Origin: VRUE01 sp035605155
GTDB taxonomy: Bacteria; Actinomycetota; Thermoleophilia; Solirubrobacterales; 70-9
DNA: 14,985 nt
Direction: 5' to 3'
NCBI GenBank assembly: GCA_035605155.1
Contig: DATNHC010000113.1
Span: 1-14,985, forward strand
The notes below the pieces were generated by a model that made no database searches, was not told where the DNA came from, and worked only from the letters and a program-made list of their open reading frames with translations. A program made the translations under genes and the position numbers. Numbering within the stretch: the first letter of the stretch is position 1; each line of letters opens with the position of its first letter. This document shows, in pieces, positions 1 to 7,755 of this stretch.

Positions 1-1
1 C

Positions 2-73
2 GACGTCCAGCAGCTGCAGGAGGCGGGCGCCGACTGGGGACTGAGGACCGTCGAGCAGGGCTTCCCCGTCTAG
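2..73 (+). CDS. C-terminal end of an unidentified protein (partial)
   Basis: An open frame enters from the left edge and ends at a TAG at 71-73. It gives 23 residues ending in ADWGLRTVEQGFPV. This is too little to assign a family. The 'EAGADW' stretch faintly resembles the C-terminus of luciferase-like F420-dependent oxidoreductases, but that is only a guess. The next gene starts 76 bases downstream on the same strand, so the two could share a transcript. Confidence 0.5.
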   Translation, partial: DVQQLQEAGADWGLRTVEQGFPV

Positions 74-149
74 CGCCTTTATTCACATCTTTGGCAAAAA
101 CCCTTGTTGGGTTCCCCGCTCCCTACGTAGCCTGAGCAGCCGCCCTCGC

Positions 150-2831
150 GTGGTGTGCACAACTCGATTTCCAGGGCGCAGGGGAAGGGGAGCGTTGCAG
201 GGATGCAGGGGACTGGGAGTGCTGCTTGCCTTCCTCGGGTCGATCTGCGTCGCCGGTCCAGTTACCCCGGCTAGCGGCGCCGAATTCGAAATCGTGCCCG
301 GGAGCTTCGCCGTGCGCATGCTCGACGCCGATGGCAATCCCGAGAATCGCGCCGGCTCCCACCCCGATCGCCTGCAGATCGACTTCGAGCTCGAAGGCGA
401 TGAGGAAGACGGCGCTCCGCGGGATCTCGTCTTCGAGTTCCCGCCTGGCTTTGGTGGCAACCCGGCCGCTGTCCCGCTCTGTTCTCGGGAGCTGTTCGAG
501 GCGGGCAACGAACCCTGTCCGGAGGAGTCCCAGACGGGCCTGATCGAGCTGATGTTCTCCGGGGGAGGGGAACTCGAGCTACCGGTGTTCAGCATCGAGC
601 CCCGCCCGGGCGAGCTCTTCTCCTTCGGCTCCGTGCCGGGGTTCGACGTTCCGCTGACGACAGAGCTGCGCCCGGATGACTTCGGCCTCATCTTCACGGC
701 GAGTGAGCTGCCCAAACAGGACCTCAGTGGCGGTCGCCTCGAGCTCTGGGGTGTGCCGGCCGATCGCCAGGAAGGCACCTCGATTGCGCGTCGCGCGCTG
801 CTCACAGCGCCGACGCGCTGCGGCCCCCTGCCGTTCGTCCTTCGCACCCGCTCCTGGCAACAAGATGCGGCCTGGCTGAGCGCGAGCGCCGAGACCACGC
901 CGCTGGTCGGGTGCGAGGATCTCGACTTCGAACCGCACTTGGATGTGCAGCTCGACAGCCCGGTCCCCGATACCCCGACCGGGGTGCAAATCGAGTTGAC
1001 CACCCCCGAGGAAGGCGGCGCCGACGAGCTCGCCGATGCCCAGATCCAGAACGCGACGATCGCCCTGCCCGACGGGGTCACGGTCTCTCCCGGCGGGGCG
1101 CAGGGGCTGGTCGCCTGCAGCGACGCCCAACTCGACCTGCGCAGCTCCGCCCCGGCGCTCTGCCCTGCCGCGTCGAGGATCGGAGCCGTCGAACTCCTCT
1201 CCTCTGTGAGCGACCAGGCCCTGAGCGGCTCGGTCTACCTGGGCGAGGAACGCCCTGGTGAGCGCTTCCGGATGTTCATCGTCACATCGGCCTCCGGCAT
1301 CGTCGTCAAGTTCGTTGGGTCGATGCAAGCCGATCCGGTGAGCGGCCGCTTTTCGACGACCTTGACGGGATTGCCGCAGGTGCCCATCCGCCGCCTCAGC
1401 CTCGACCTCGACGGTGGTGCCAAGGCGCTGGTCGCATCGCCGTTGTCCTGCGGCCCGGCAAGTTCGCGCGGTCACTTCGAGCCCTATGGAGATGGGACGC
1501 CGGTCGAGTCCGTGGCTCTACTCGAGATCCGCCCGCGGCCTCCCGCGTCACAGTGCTCCGGCCCCCCGTTCGCTCCGCGCCTCTCCGTTCATCTCTCCTC
1601 CTCGCGGGCGGGTAGGCCCAGCACGCTCTCGGCGAGTCTCCTGCGCGAGGACGGCGAACAGCTCCCACGGGGCTTCGCCCTGACGCTGCCGGCGGGGTTC
1701 AGCGCCCGGCTCGGCGCCGTGCGAACGTGCGGGGAGGCCGAGGTCGCTGCCGCCGCTTGTCCGCCGGCCAGCCGGATCGGCGGGCTGCTCGCCAGAGTGG
1801 GATCGGGCCCCAACCCCGCAGCCCTGGAGGGAGACGTCTACCTGACCGGCGGCTATCGGGGCGCGCCGTTCGGATTTTCGATGCAGGCCCGGGCCGAGAT
1901 CGGTCCTTTCGACCTCGGCACGATCGCCTTCCGGGCTGCAGCCCAGCTTGATGGTCGCAGCGGCCGGGTCACGGTGCTGAGCGATCCCTTGCCGGAGCTG
2001 GTCGAAGGCGTCTCGATCAGGTTCCAGAGCATCACGCTGAGCATGGACCGGCGGGGCTTCACTCGCAATCCCACCTCTTGCCGGCGGCTGAGTCTCGACG
2101 CCACCGTGGAAGGGACGAGCGGGCGCCGCGCCGAGCTGACGCACGGCTTCAGATTGCGAGGCTGCCGGAAGCTTGGCTTCAGCCCGCGGTTTCGCGTAAA
2201 CCTCCTCGGCCGCGATGAGCTGCGCAAGGGGGGGAATCCAAGCCTGCGCATGTCGGCCCGACTTCGCCATGGCGACACGAACCTGCGCGCCATGAACCTC
2301 TCGCTCCCACCTGGCTTGAGGTTCGGCATCGGCAATCTCGAGCAGATCTGCTCGCGGCGGGACGCGCTCCTCAGCGAGTGTCCGGACGGTGCCCGGATGG
2401 GCACGTCTGTGGCGCGAACGCCGTTGTTGGACACGCCGCTGCGGGGCACGGTCTACCTCGTCCAGCCGCGCGGCAACGGAGAACCAGACTTCTGGGCCAG
2501 CCTCTCGGCGATGGGGATCGAGGTCGAGATGAGGGGCACGACGGTGATGCGACAGGGACGCCCAGTGACCAGGTTGGCGGGCCTCCCCGACCTGCCCCTG
2601 TCGTCGTTCACCATGCGGCTAGGCGGCGAGGACAGCCGGGTGCTCTCCTTGGACGTCGATCCGTGCGCGAATGGCGAGGCCTCACGGCTGTTCTCGAAGG
2701 TCGCTATCAGAGGTCAGAGCGGTCTGCGGCGGACGCTGCGGCCCCGGATCGGCGCACATTGCAATCGTCGCGCGCCGCGGTCTGAGCGGATCGCCGAGCA
2801 AGCTGCCCGGCGAGGAGCTGCCTCTCGATGA
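150..2831 (+). CDS. Secreted multi-module repeat protein, function unknown
   Basis: The predicted protein has 893 residues. A GTG at 150 is the longest start; a second GTG at 153 is equally possible, and neither has a strong ribosome binding site. The N-terminus is a typical export signal: basic residues 6-19, a hydrophobic stretch LGVLLAFLGSICVAG at about 22-36, and a likely cleavage after ASGA at about 44. The mature protein starts with FEIVPGSFAV and a GSHPD element. Four related modules follow, near residues 97, 305, 512 and 720. Each opens with an (L/F)P-x-G-(F/V/L) element, then paired cysteines in a C...CP-x(2-3)-(S/A)R-(I/M)G pattern, and, in modules 2-4, a beta-rich 'L-x-G-x-V-Y-L' segment. 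No catalytic motif is visible. The family is recalled as a recurrent secreted type in Solirubrobacterales without a known role. Its stop codon overlaps the MMPL transporter start, so it may work at the envelope with that transporter; this is inference. Confidence 0.85.
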   Translation: MVCTTRFPGRRGRGALQGCRGLGVLLAFLGSICVAGPVTPASGAEFEIVPGSFAVRMLDADGNPENRAGSHPDRLQIDFELEGDEEDGAPRDLVFEFPPGFGGNPAAVPLCSRELFEAGNEPCPEESQTGLIELMFSGGGELELPVFSIEPRPGELFSFGSVPGFDVPLTTELRPDDFGLIFTASELPKQDLSGGRLELWGVPADRQEGTSIARRALLTAPTRCGPLPFVLRTRSWQQDAAWLSASAETTPLVGCEDLDFEPHLDVQLDSPVPDTPTGVQIELTTPEEGGADELADAQIQNATIALPDGVTVSPGGAQGLVACSDAQLDLRSSAPALCPAASRIGAVELLSSVSDQALSGSVYLGEERPGERFRMFIVTSASGIVVKFVGSMQADPVSGRFSTTLTGLPQVPIRRLSLDLDGGAKALVASPLSCGPASSRGHFEPYGDGTPVESVALLEIRPRPPASQCSGPPFAPRLSVHLSSSRAGRPSTLSASLLREDGEQLPRGFALTLPAGFSARLGAVRTCGEAEVAAAACPPASRIGGLLARVGSGPNPAALEGDVYLTGGYRGAPFGFSMQARAEIGPFDLGTIAFRAAAQLDGRSGRVTVLSDPLPELVEGVSIRFQSITLSMDRRGFTRNPTSCRRLSLDATVEGTSGRRAELTHGFRLRGCRKLGFSPRFRVNLLGRDELRKGGNPSLRMSARLRHGDTNLRAMNLSLPPGLRFGIGNLEQICSRRDALLSECPDGARMGTSVARTPLLDTPLRGTVYLVQPRGNGEPDFWASLSAMGIEVEMRGTTVMRQGRPVTRLAGLPDLPLSSFTMRLGGEDSRVLSLDVDPCANGEASRLFSKVAIRGQSGLRRTLRPRIGAHCNRRAPRSERIAEQAARRGAASR

Positions 2832-5800
2832 GCCGGGTCCGGCGGCGCCGCCCGAACAGAGGCCGCTCCGACCCGCTCGGCGCCATTACCCGGCTGGCGC
2901 TGCGACGGGCCCGCTGGGTTGTCGGCGCCTCGATTGCCGCAGTTGCGTTGCTGGCCTTCGAGGGACGCGACGTCGAACGAAAGCTGACGATCAATCCCGT
3001 TCACGTCGCCGGCACGGCGAGTGCGCGCGCACACGAGATCGTGGTGCGGGAATTCGGCACCGACTACTCGATGGTGGTGATGCTGCGCGGACCGAGCGCA
3101 GCCCTCGAGGACCAGGGGCGGCGGCTGGACGCGCGACTCTCCGCAATGCCGGAGACCTCTGTGGTCTCGCCTTGGACACGGGGGGCGCCGGTCGACGAGC
3201 TCAGGCCCTCGCCGCGTGTCGCGGCCCTTGTTGTGCGAACCGAGCCCCCTGGAGACGGCGGACCAGAAGTGCTGCTGGCGCCGGTTCGCCGCCAGATCGG
3301 CGCCAGCGTGGAGAAGCCGGTGAAGGCAAGCCTTGCCGGTTTCCCTGCCGTGATCGAGTCGCTCCGCAAGGCCGGTGAGGAGGCAACCGCGACCGGAGAG
3401 CTGATCGCAGTGCCAGTCTTGCTCGTGGTCCTCCTGCTCGTCTTCCGCTCGGTGCTGGCGGCGCTCCTGCCGCTCCTCATTGGCGGAGCCGTCGTGCTCG
3501 CCACCCGTGGCGTGCTGAGCCTTCTGCTCAACTTCGTCCACATCGACCTTTTCGCAGTCAGCGTCACCGCGATGATGGGCCTTGCCCTCGGCGTCGATTA
3601 CTCGCTGCTCGTCGTCTCGCGCTTCCGGGAAGAGCGTGAGGGAGGCGAGATAGCGGCGGCGGTCGAGGCCACCGTGCGGGCCACTACGCGCAGCATCGTG
3701 CCGGCGGGCTCGGCCCTCATCCTGGCCATGGTCGTCTCGGGGTTGCTGATGCCCGGCGCGATCGGGCGCTCGGTCGCGCTGGCGGTGGTCACCGTCGCCT
3801 TGCTCAGCATGCTGCTGGCGATTTGCGTCGTGCCGGCTGGGCTGTACCTGCTCGGCGGCAACCTGGATCGCTGGTCGCTCCCCCGTCGCGAGGTCTCGAA
3901 GGCGGCGCCGCTGCGCCTGTCGCGCCGCGTAGCCGCCCGCCCCCGCGCCGTGATCGCCGCGGTGATCGGCCTCGTGCTCTGCGCCAGCTGGGGATTCACG
4001 CTGGAGTCGGAGGCGACCGGACTCGGCCTGCTGCCCGCCGGGGATCCTGGCCGACTCGAACAGGAAGAGGTTCAGCGAGCGCTCGGCCCAGGGTGGCTCG
4101 CGCCGACCGAAGTGATCGTGAACGGTCAGGGCACACCGATCACCTCGCCGGAGCGGCTGCGGGCCCTGGCCTCCTTCCAGCGCAAGCTCGAACGCGATCC
4201 CGGCGTCGACACCGTCGCGGGCCTGCGCGAGGTTGAGAGCGGGGCCGGTCGACTCAGCGGGCTCGGCAGAGAGTTGGCCGCGCAGGAACGCGGGCTGGAC
4301 AGGCTTGAGTCGGGCATCTCTCGGGTGCGGGACGGAACGAGGCTGGGCGCCGAGGGCCTGCGGCAGGCGGCACAAGGCTCGAATGCGCTCAGCACCGGCG
4401 TCGGAGCTGCGAGCTCGGGCGCGGGAGTGCTTGCCGGGGCGCTGCAGAAGACCGATGCGGGATCGGCAAGGCTCAGCGAGGGCCTCGGCCGCGCCGGCGA
4501 TGGCAGCGGGCGGCTCGCCGACGGGGCGACCAAGGCGAGCAGTGGCGCCGGGCGACTGGCTAGCGCCCTTGCCCGGGCGAGCGATCAGACGGGAGAAGTC
4601 GTCGACAGCGCACGGTTGTTCCGTAATGCGATGCGGTCCGGGAATGAGCGACTCGACGCCCTGCGGCCGCCGCTGCAAGGCGCCGAAGAGCGACTGGCCA
4701 CCGCGATCCAAGGACTCGAGCGGATGACGGTCGGCCGCAGCGACCCGCAGTACGCGGACGCGCTTCGCGCCGTACAAGAAGCGAGTCTCCAAATCACCGG
4801 TGTCGACCCGCGCAGCGGCGAACGGTCCAACCCTTCCTACGGCGGGCTCGAAGACGGCATCGAAGGAGCGGCAGGTCAGTTCGATGTCGGCCTCTATCTC
4901 GCCTCGAGGCTCGACCGCAGCGGACGGCGGGCGAGCAGCGGGATGGACAAGCTCGCGCAAGCCGCCGAGCGCCTCGACCGCGGCCTCGACCGACTCTCCG
5001 CTGGCAGCCGTGAGCTGTCCAGCGGGGTCGCCGCGCTCGCTCAGGGCGGCGCCGAGCTCTCGCCGGCGCTGACCCGCATCAGCGACGGTGCCGACCACCT
5101 TGCCAGTGGGCTGGGGCAGCTCGGGGCCGGCGCCGACCGCCTCGCCGGCGGACTTGCCGCAGGGGCCCAGCGGTCGGGGCTCCTGACGGAGGGCCTCGAC
5201 CGCATCGGCAACGGCCTCGCCGAGCAACGGGAGGAGGGCTCCGGCTCTTCGCTCACCAAGCTGCAGCAGGACTCACCCGGAGTGTTCCGCTCCCCGTACC
5301 TCGTGCTCGCTGGGCTGGACGGCAGTTCCCCTCAGCGACGCGCTCAGGCAGCGTCGCTGGTCAACGTCGACCGTGGTGGCTCAGTCGCGCGCATGCTGGT
5401 CATCGGCCGTGACGAGCCGACGAGCGAGCGGGCCCGTGCCACCGCCGATCGCCTCGAGGCGGGCGCAGAGGAGCTCGGCCGCGAGCTTGGCGCCGAGGTG
5501 GTCGTCGGTGGCGTCACTCCAGCTGGCGACGCCCTCAACGAGGCTCTGCGTGACAGGGCGCCGCTGCTGCGCATCGCCCTTTCGCTGATCAGCCTGTTGA
5601 TCCTGATTCCGGTCATGCGCGCCGTGACGATGCCGGCGATTGCCGCCCTGCTCAACCTGCTCACGATCAGCGCCACCTTCGGCCTGCTCTCGCTGCTCTT
5701 CAACGACTCGCTGCTGGGTGGTCCCGGCTACGTAGACGTCTCGGTGGTCCTCGCGACGATGATGGTGATGTTCGCCCTGGCGATCGACTACGAGGTATTC

Positions 5801-6130
5801 GTCTTCGCCAGGATGCGCGAGGAGTACGTGCGGACGGGATCCTCGGACATGGCGGTCGAGAATGCTCTCAACCAGACCGCCCACGTGGTTACCGGCGCCG
5901 CATTGATCATGATCGCGGTCTTCATTGCCTTCTCGGTCTCGGACCTGATTTCGATCCGCAACTTCGGTGTCGCTCAGGCCATCGGGGTGTTCATCGACGC
6001 TTTCATCGTCCGTCTCGTCGTCATCCCCGCCGTGATGGGCTGGCTCGGCGAGAGGAGCTGGTGGATGCCGCGCTGGCTCGACCGCCTAATGCCGAGCGGA
6101 CGCTCTCCCGCACACCCGGCGCCAGACTGA
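2828..6130 (+). CDS. MMPL/RND-family transporter with long helical repeat insert
   Basis: This is an 1100-residue inner-membrane transporter of the MMPL branch of the RND superfamily. It starts at an ATG that overlaps the preceding stop (ATGA, 2828-2831), which implies translational coupling. There is one N-terminal span (about 27-45) and then a first membrane bundle from about 185 containing GVDYSLLVVSRFREE. The second bundle begins near residue 910 and contains AIDYEVFVFARMREEY. The paired Asp-Tyr motifs D257-Y258 and D987-Y988 match the proton-relay pairs of MmpL3-type proteins, which argues for proton-driven export. Between the bundles, residues about 462-808 form a long Gly/Ala/Leu/Ser-rich repeat of the 'LxxGxxxLxxGL' kind, as in YhgE/Pip-like and some Gram-positive MMPL proteins, probably a long extracytoplasmic helical domain. 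Family members move lipids, glycolipids or hydrophobic compounds; the cargo here is unknown. The last 110 bases overlap the opposing regulator gene. Confidence 0.93.
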   Translation: MSRVRRRRPNRGRSDPLGAITRLALRRARWVVGASIAAVALLAFEGRDVERKLTINPVHVAGTASARAHEIVVREFGTDYSMVVMLRGPSAALEDQGRRLDARLSAMPETSVVSPWTRGAPVDELRPSPRVAALVVRTEPPGDGGPEVLLAPVRRQIGASVEKPVKASLAGFPAVIESLRKAGEEATATGELIAVPVLLVVLLLVFRSVLAALLPLLIGGAVVLATRGVLSLLLNFVHIDLFAVSVTAMMGLALGVDYSLLVVSRFREEREGGEIAAAVEATVRATTRSIVPAGSALILAMVVSGLLMPGAIGRSVALAVVTVALLSMLLAICVVPAGLYLLGGNLDRWSLPRREVSKAAPLRLSRRVAARPRAVIAAVIGLVLCASWGFTLESEATGLGLLPAGDPGRLEQEEVQRALGPGWLAPTEVIVNGQGTPITSPERLRALASFQRKLERDPGVDTVAGLREVESGAGRLSGLGRELAAQERGLDRLESGISRVRDGTRLGAEGLRQAAQGSNALSTGVGAASSGAGVLAGALQKTDAGSARLSEGLGRAGDGSGRLADGATKASSGAGRLASALARASDQTGEVVDSARLFRNAMRSGNERLDALRPPLQGAEERLATAIQGLERMTVGRSDPQYADALRAVQEASLQITGVDPRSGERSNPSYGGLEDGIEGAAGQFDVGLYLASRLDRSGRRASSGMDKLAQAAERLDRGLDRLSAGSRELSSGVAALAQGGAELSPALTRISDGADHLASGLGQLGAGADRLAGGLAAGAQRSGLLTEGLDRIGNGLAEQREEGSGSSLTKLQQDSPGVFRSPYLVLAGLDGSSPQRRAQAASLVNVDRGGSVARMLVIGRDEPTSERARATADRLEAGAEELGRELGAEVVVGGVTPAGDALNEALRDRAPLLRIALSLISLLILIPVMRAVTMPAIAALLNLLTISATFGLLSLLFNDSLLGGPGYVDVSVVLATMMVMFALAIDYEVFVFARMREEYVRTGSSDMAVENALNQTAHVVTGAALIMIAVFIAFSVSDLISIRNFGVAQAIGVFIDAFIVRLVVIPAVMGWLGERSWWMPRWLDRLMPSGRSPAHPAPD

Positions 6131-6389
6131 AGCGGGCGGCAGGCCGGCCGGACCTCTCACCGTCACTGACCCCCGGACTCGCCTCGATCACGCCGAAGGC
6201 CTCCAGCGCTTCGAGATGACGGCGTACGGTCTGGTAGCTGGCCGGGCTCTGTGCGGCCAGCTCCGAGGTGGAGGCGTCGCCGACCTCGCTGAGCAATCGC
6301 AGGATCTGCAGCCTGATCGGATCGGCGATCACGTCCAGCCAGTGCAATCGCCGCTTCTGCCTCAATGGCGCTTTGATCGATGCGCTCAT
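6021..6389 (-). CDS. ArsR-like winged-helix transcriptional regulator
   Basis: The protein has 122 residues from the ATG at 6389. A longer reading of the frame starts at 6740 inside the CFA synthase gene and is rejected. Residues 16-68 form a winged-helix DNA-binding domain: HWLDVIADPIRLQILRLL, then SELAAQSPASYQTVRRHLEALEAFGVIEA. The recognition helix is around SYQTVRRHLEAL, and a wing with GRPAARFSL follows. No metal-binding cysteines are present, so it is not a classical metal sensor. The last 36 residues are Ser/Arg/Ala-rich and lie antisense to the end of the MMPL gene, a convergent overlap of 110 bases. The gene lies 88 bases downstream of the CFA synthase gene on the same strand. That spacing and the hairpin between them suggest it may have its own promoter. 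A role in controlling the lipid genes is inference. Confidence 0.82.
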   Translation of the reverse strand: MSASIKAPLRQKRRLHWLDVIADPIRLQILRLLSEVGDASTSELAAQSPASYQTVRRHLEALEAFGVIEASPGVSDGERSGRPAARFSLAPGVRESVRSALGGRASAASTSSSRRASPSRRG

Positions 6390-6442
6390 CCTGCTCGACA
6401 AACTAGATCGTTTACGCACCCGTTTGAGGGTAGCTTCTATTA

Positions 6443-6468
6443 AGCGTCGCTTCCGGCCGGGGGACGCA
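6443..6468 (-). terminator. Possible hairpin terminator after the CFA synthase gene
   Basis: On the minus strand, ten bases after the TAG of the CFA synthase gene, GCGTC and GACGC (plus-strand 6463-6467 and 6444-6448) can pair around a 14-base GC-rich loop. An A/T-rich stretch, TTAATAG, follows. There is no proper U-tract, so this is a weak candidate. The A/T-rich stretch could equally belong to a promoter of the downstream regulator. Confidence 0.25.
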
Positions 6469-6477
6469 GATATGCGC

Positions 6478-7686
6478 CTAGGCCAGCAGTGCCCGCGCCT
6501 GGTAGATCGAGAGGAAGCCCGTCTCGAAGCCGTTGCGGGCCATGCGCAAGTAGAGGCGCCAGACACGGACCCGTTCGGGGCCAGCGAGCCGCACTGCGTC
6601 GTCGAGGTTCTCGTCGAGGCGGCGAGCCCAGTGGTGCAGGGTCTCGGCGTAGTCCTCGCCGAACTCCTCGACGTGGCGGGTGTAGAAGCCGGCGCGCTCC
6701 AGCGCCAGCAGCACGCGCGAGAGGTGCAGCGGTTCGGCATCGGGGAAGACGTAGCGCTCGGAGAAGGGTCCTGCCGCGGGATCGGTGTGGCGGAGGCGGG
6801 CGATGCCGTGGTTTAGCAGCCGGCCGCCAGGCGCGAGCAGGCCGGCGAGGGTTTGCGCGTAGACGTCGATCTGCGCCTCGCCGACGTGCTCGACCATGCC
6901 GATGCTGGCGATCGCGTCGAAGCGCTCGCCGGCCAGGTCGCGGTAGTCCATCACGCGGATCTCGACGCGGTCGGCGACCCCCGCCGCCTCGGCCCGCTGG
7001 CGGGCGCGCTCGGCCTGGGGCGGGGAGAGGGTGATGCCGACGACGGCGGCCCCATGCCGGGTCGCGGCCCAGAGCGGGAAGCTGCCCCAGCCGCAGCCGA
7101 CGTCGAGCACCCGGTCGCCCTCCCCCAATTCCAACTTGCGGGCGACCGTCTCGAGCTTCTCCTCCTGGGCCTCCTCCAGGGTCTGCGCGCCGCGGGAGAA
7201 GATCGCGCAGCTGTAGGTCATCGAGTCGTCGAGGAAGAGCGAGAAGAACTCGTTGGAGACGTCGTAGTGGTGGCGTACGGCCTCGGCGTCGCGCGCCTTT
7301 GTGTGGCGGCGTCCGCTGGGGCGCAGCTCGGCGGTGGGCCTTGCTGGCGGCCGGGTCAGGCCCGCCGCCCGCACCGCGCCGAGCAGCAGGCGTGCCCTGT
7401 CGCCGCCATCCAGCGGCGGCGGCTGCCAACCGTCGAGCAGCTCGATCACCGCGTCGATGTCGTCGACCTCGAGCTCGCCGCTGACGTAAGCGCGGCCGAG
7501 ACCGAGCTGTCCCGGCGCCCGCAACACGTGAGCGGCGGCGCGGGGCGAGCGCACATAGAAGGTCGGGCCGGCGGCGCCGTCGCTTGCTGCCAGCCGCGTT
7601 CCGCCCCAGAACTCGACGGTGAAGGGACGCTCGGGGATTCGCGCCTCGATCTCGCGGCGCAGCGTCGCGGTGCTGGCGAAGGCCAT
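6478..7686 (-). CDS. Cyclopropane-fatty-acyl-phospholipid synthase family methyltransferase
   Basis: This 402-residue protein is an S-adenosylmethionine-dependent methyltransferase of the CFA synthase family. Such enzymes add a methylene (or methyl) group across the double bond of unsaturated acyl chains in membrane phospholipids. The N-terminal lipid-binding region (about 1-125) is followed by the family signature YDVSNEFFSLFLDDSMTYSC at 141-160. The SAM-binding loop VLDVGCGWGS is at 193-202, and the active-site element MVEHVGE is at 264-270. The C-terminal part contains FSERYVFPDAEPLHL and ends FETGFLSIYQARALLA, as is usual for the family. The length matches typical members. The start at 7686 is only 69 bases from the proposed GTG start of the divergent desaturase gene, so the two probably share a control region. 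Family members make cyclopropane, 10-methyl or other branched products, and the product here cannot be told from sequence alone. Confidence 0.93.
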   Translation of the reverse strand: MAFASTATLRREIEARIPERPFTVEFWGGTRLAASDGAAGPTFYVRSPRAAAHVLRAPGQLGLGRAYVSGELEVDDIDAVIELLDGWQPPPLDGGDRARLLLGAVRAAGLTRPPARPTAELRPSGRRHTKARDAEAVRHHYDVSNEFFSLFLDDSMTYSCAIFSRGAQTLEEAQEEKLETVARKLELGEGDRVLDVGCGWGSFPLWAATRHGAAVVGITLSPPQAERARQRAEAAGVADRVEIRVMDYRDLAGERFDAIASIGMVEHVGEAQIDVYAQTLAGLLAPGGRLLNHGIARLRHTDPAAGPFSERYVFPDAEPLHLSRVLLALERAGFYTRHVEEFGEDYAETLHHWARRLDENLDDAVRLAGPERVRVWRLYLRMARNGFETGFLSIYQARALLA

Positions 7687-7755
7687 CGGCCTGAGACTAC
7701 CCCCGAATGGGCCTCGGCCGCCTGGCCGGGAAGGGCATGCGTATCATCGTCGTGC

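Noticed and set aside
99..113. AACCC-TTGTT-GGGTT hairpin between the first partial gene and the secreted protein
   Set aside because: A stem of five base pairs with no U-tract on the plus strand. It could form by chance, so it is not called a terminator.
83..1081. 332-codon minus-strand frame over the secreted protein gene
   Set aside because: Ser/Pro/Gly-rich shadow composition with no motif. The plus-strand frame has a signal peptide and repeated modules.
2714..5227. 837-codon open frame on the minus strand
   Set aside because: It is antisense to the MMPL gene, has an Arg/Gln/Ala/Gly-rich composition with no domain or membrane pattern, and is explained by stop-poor GC-rich codon bias on the opposite strand.
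6395..6425. Possible operator AAAC...GTTT and repeated CGTTT upstream of the ArsR-like gene
   Set aside because: The symmetry is only four bases per arm and the centre does not match. It is not strong enough to call a binding site.
6853..7755. Upstream extension of the desaturase frame (609 codons in total)
   Set aside because: The extra part is antisense to the CFA synthase gene and has no recognisable protein features. The desaturase similarity starts only after about 7756.
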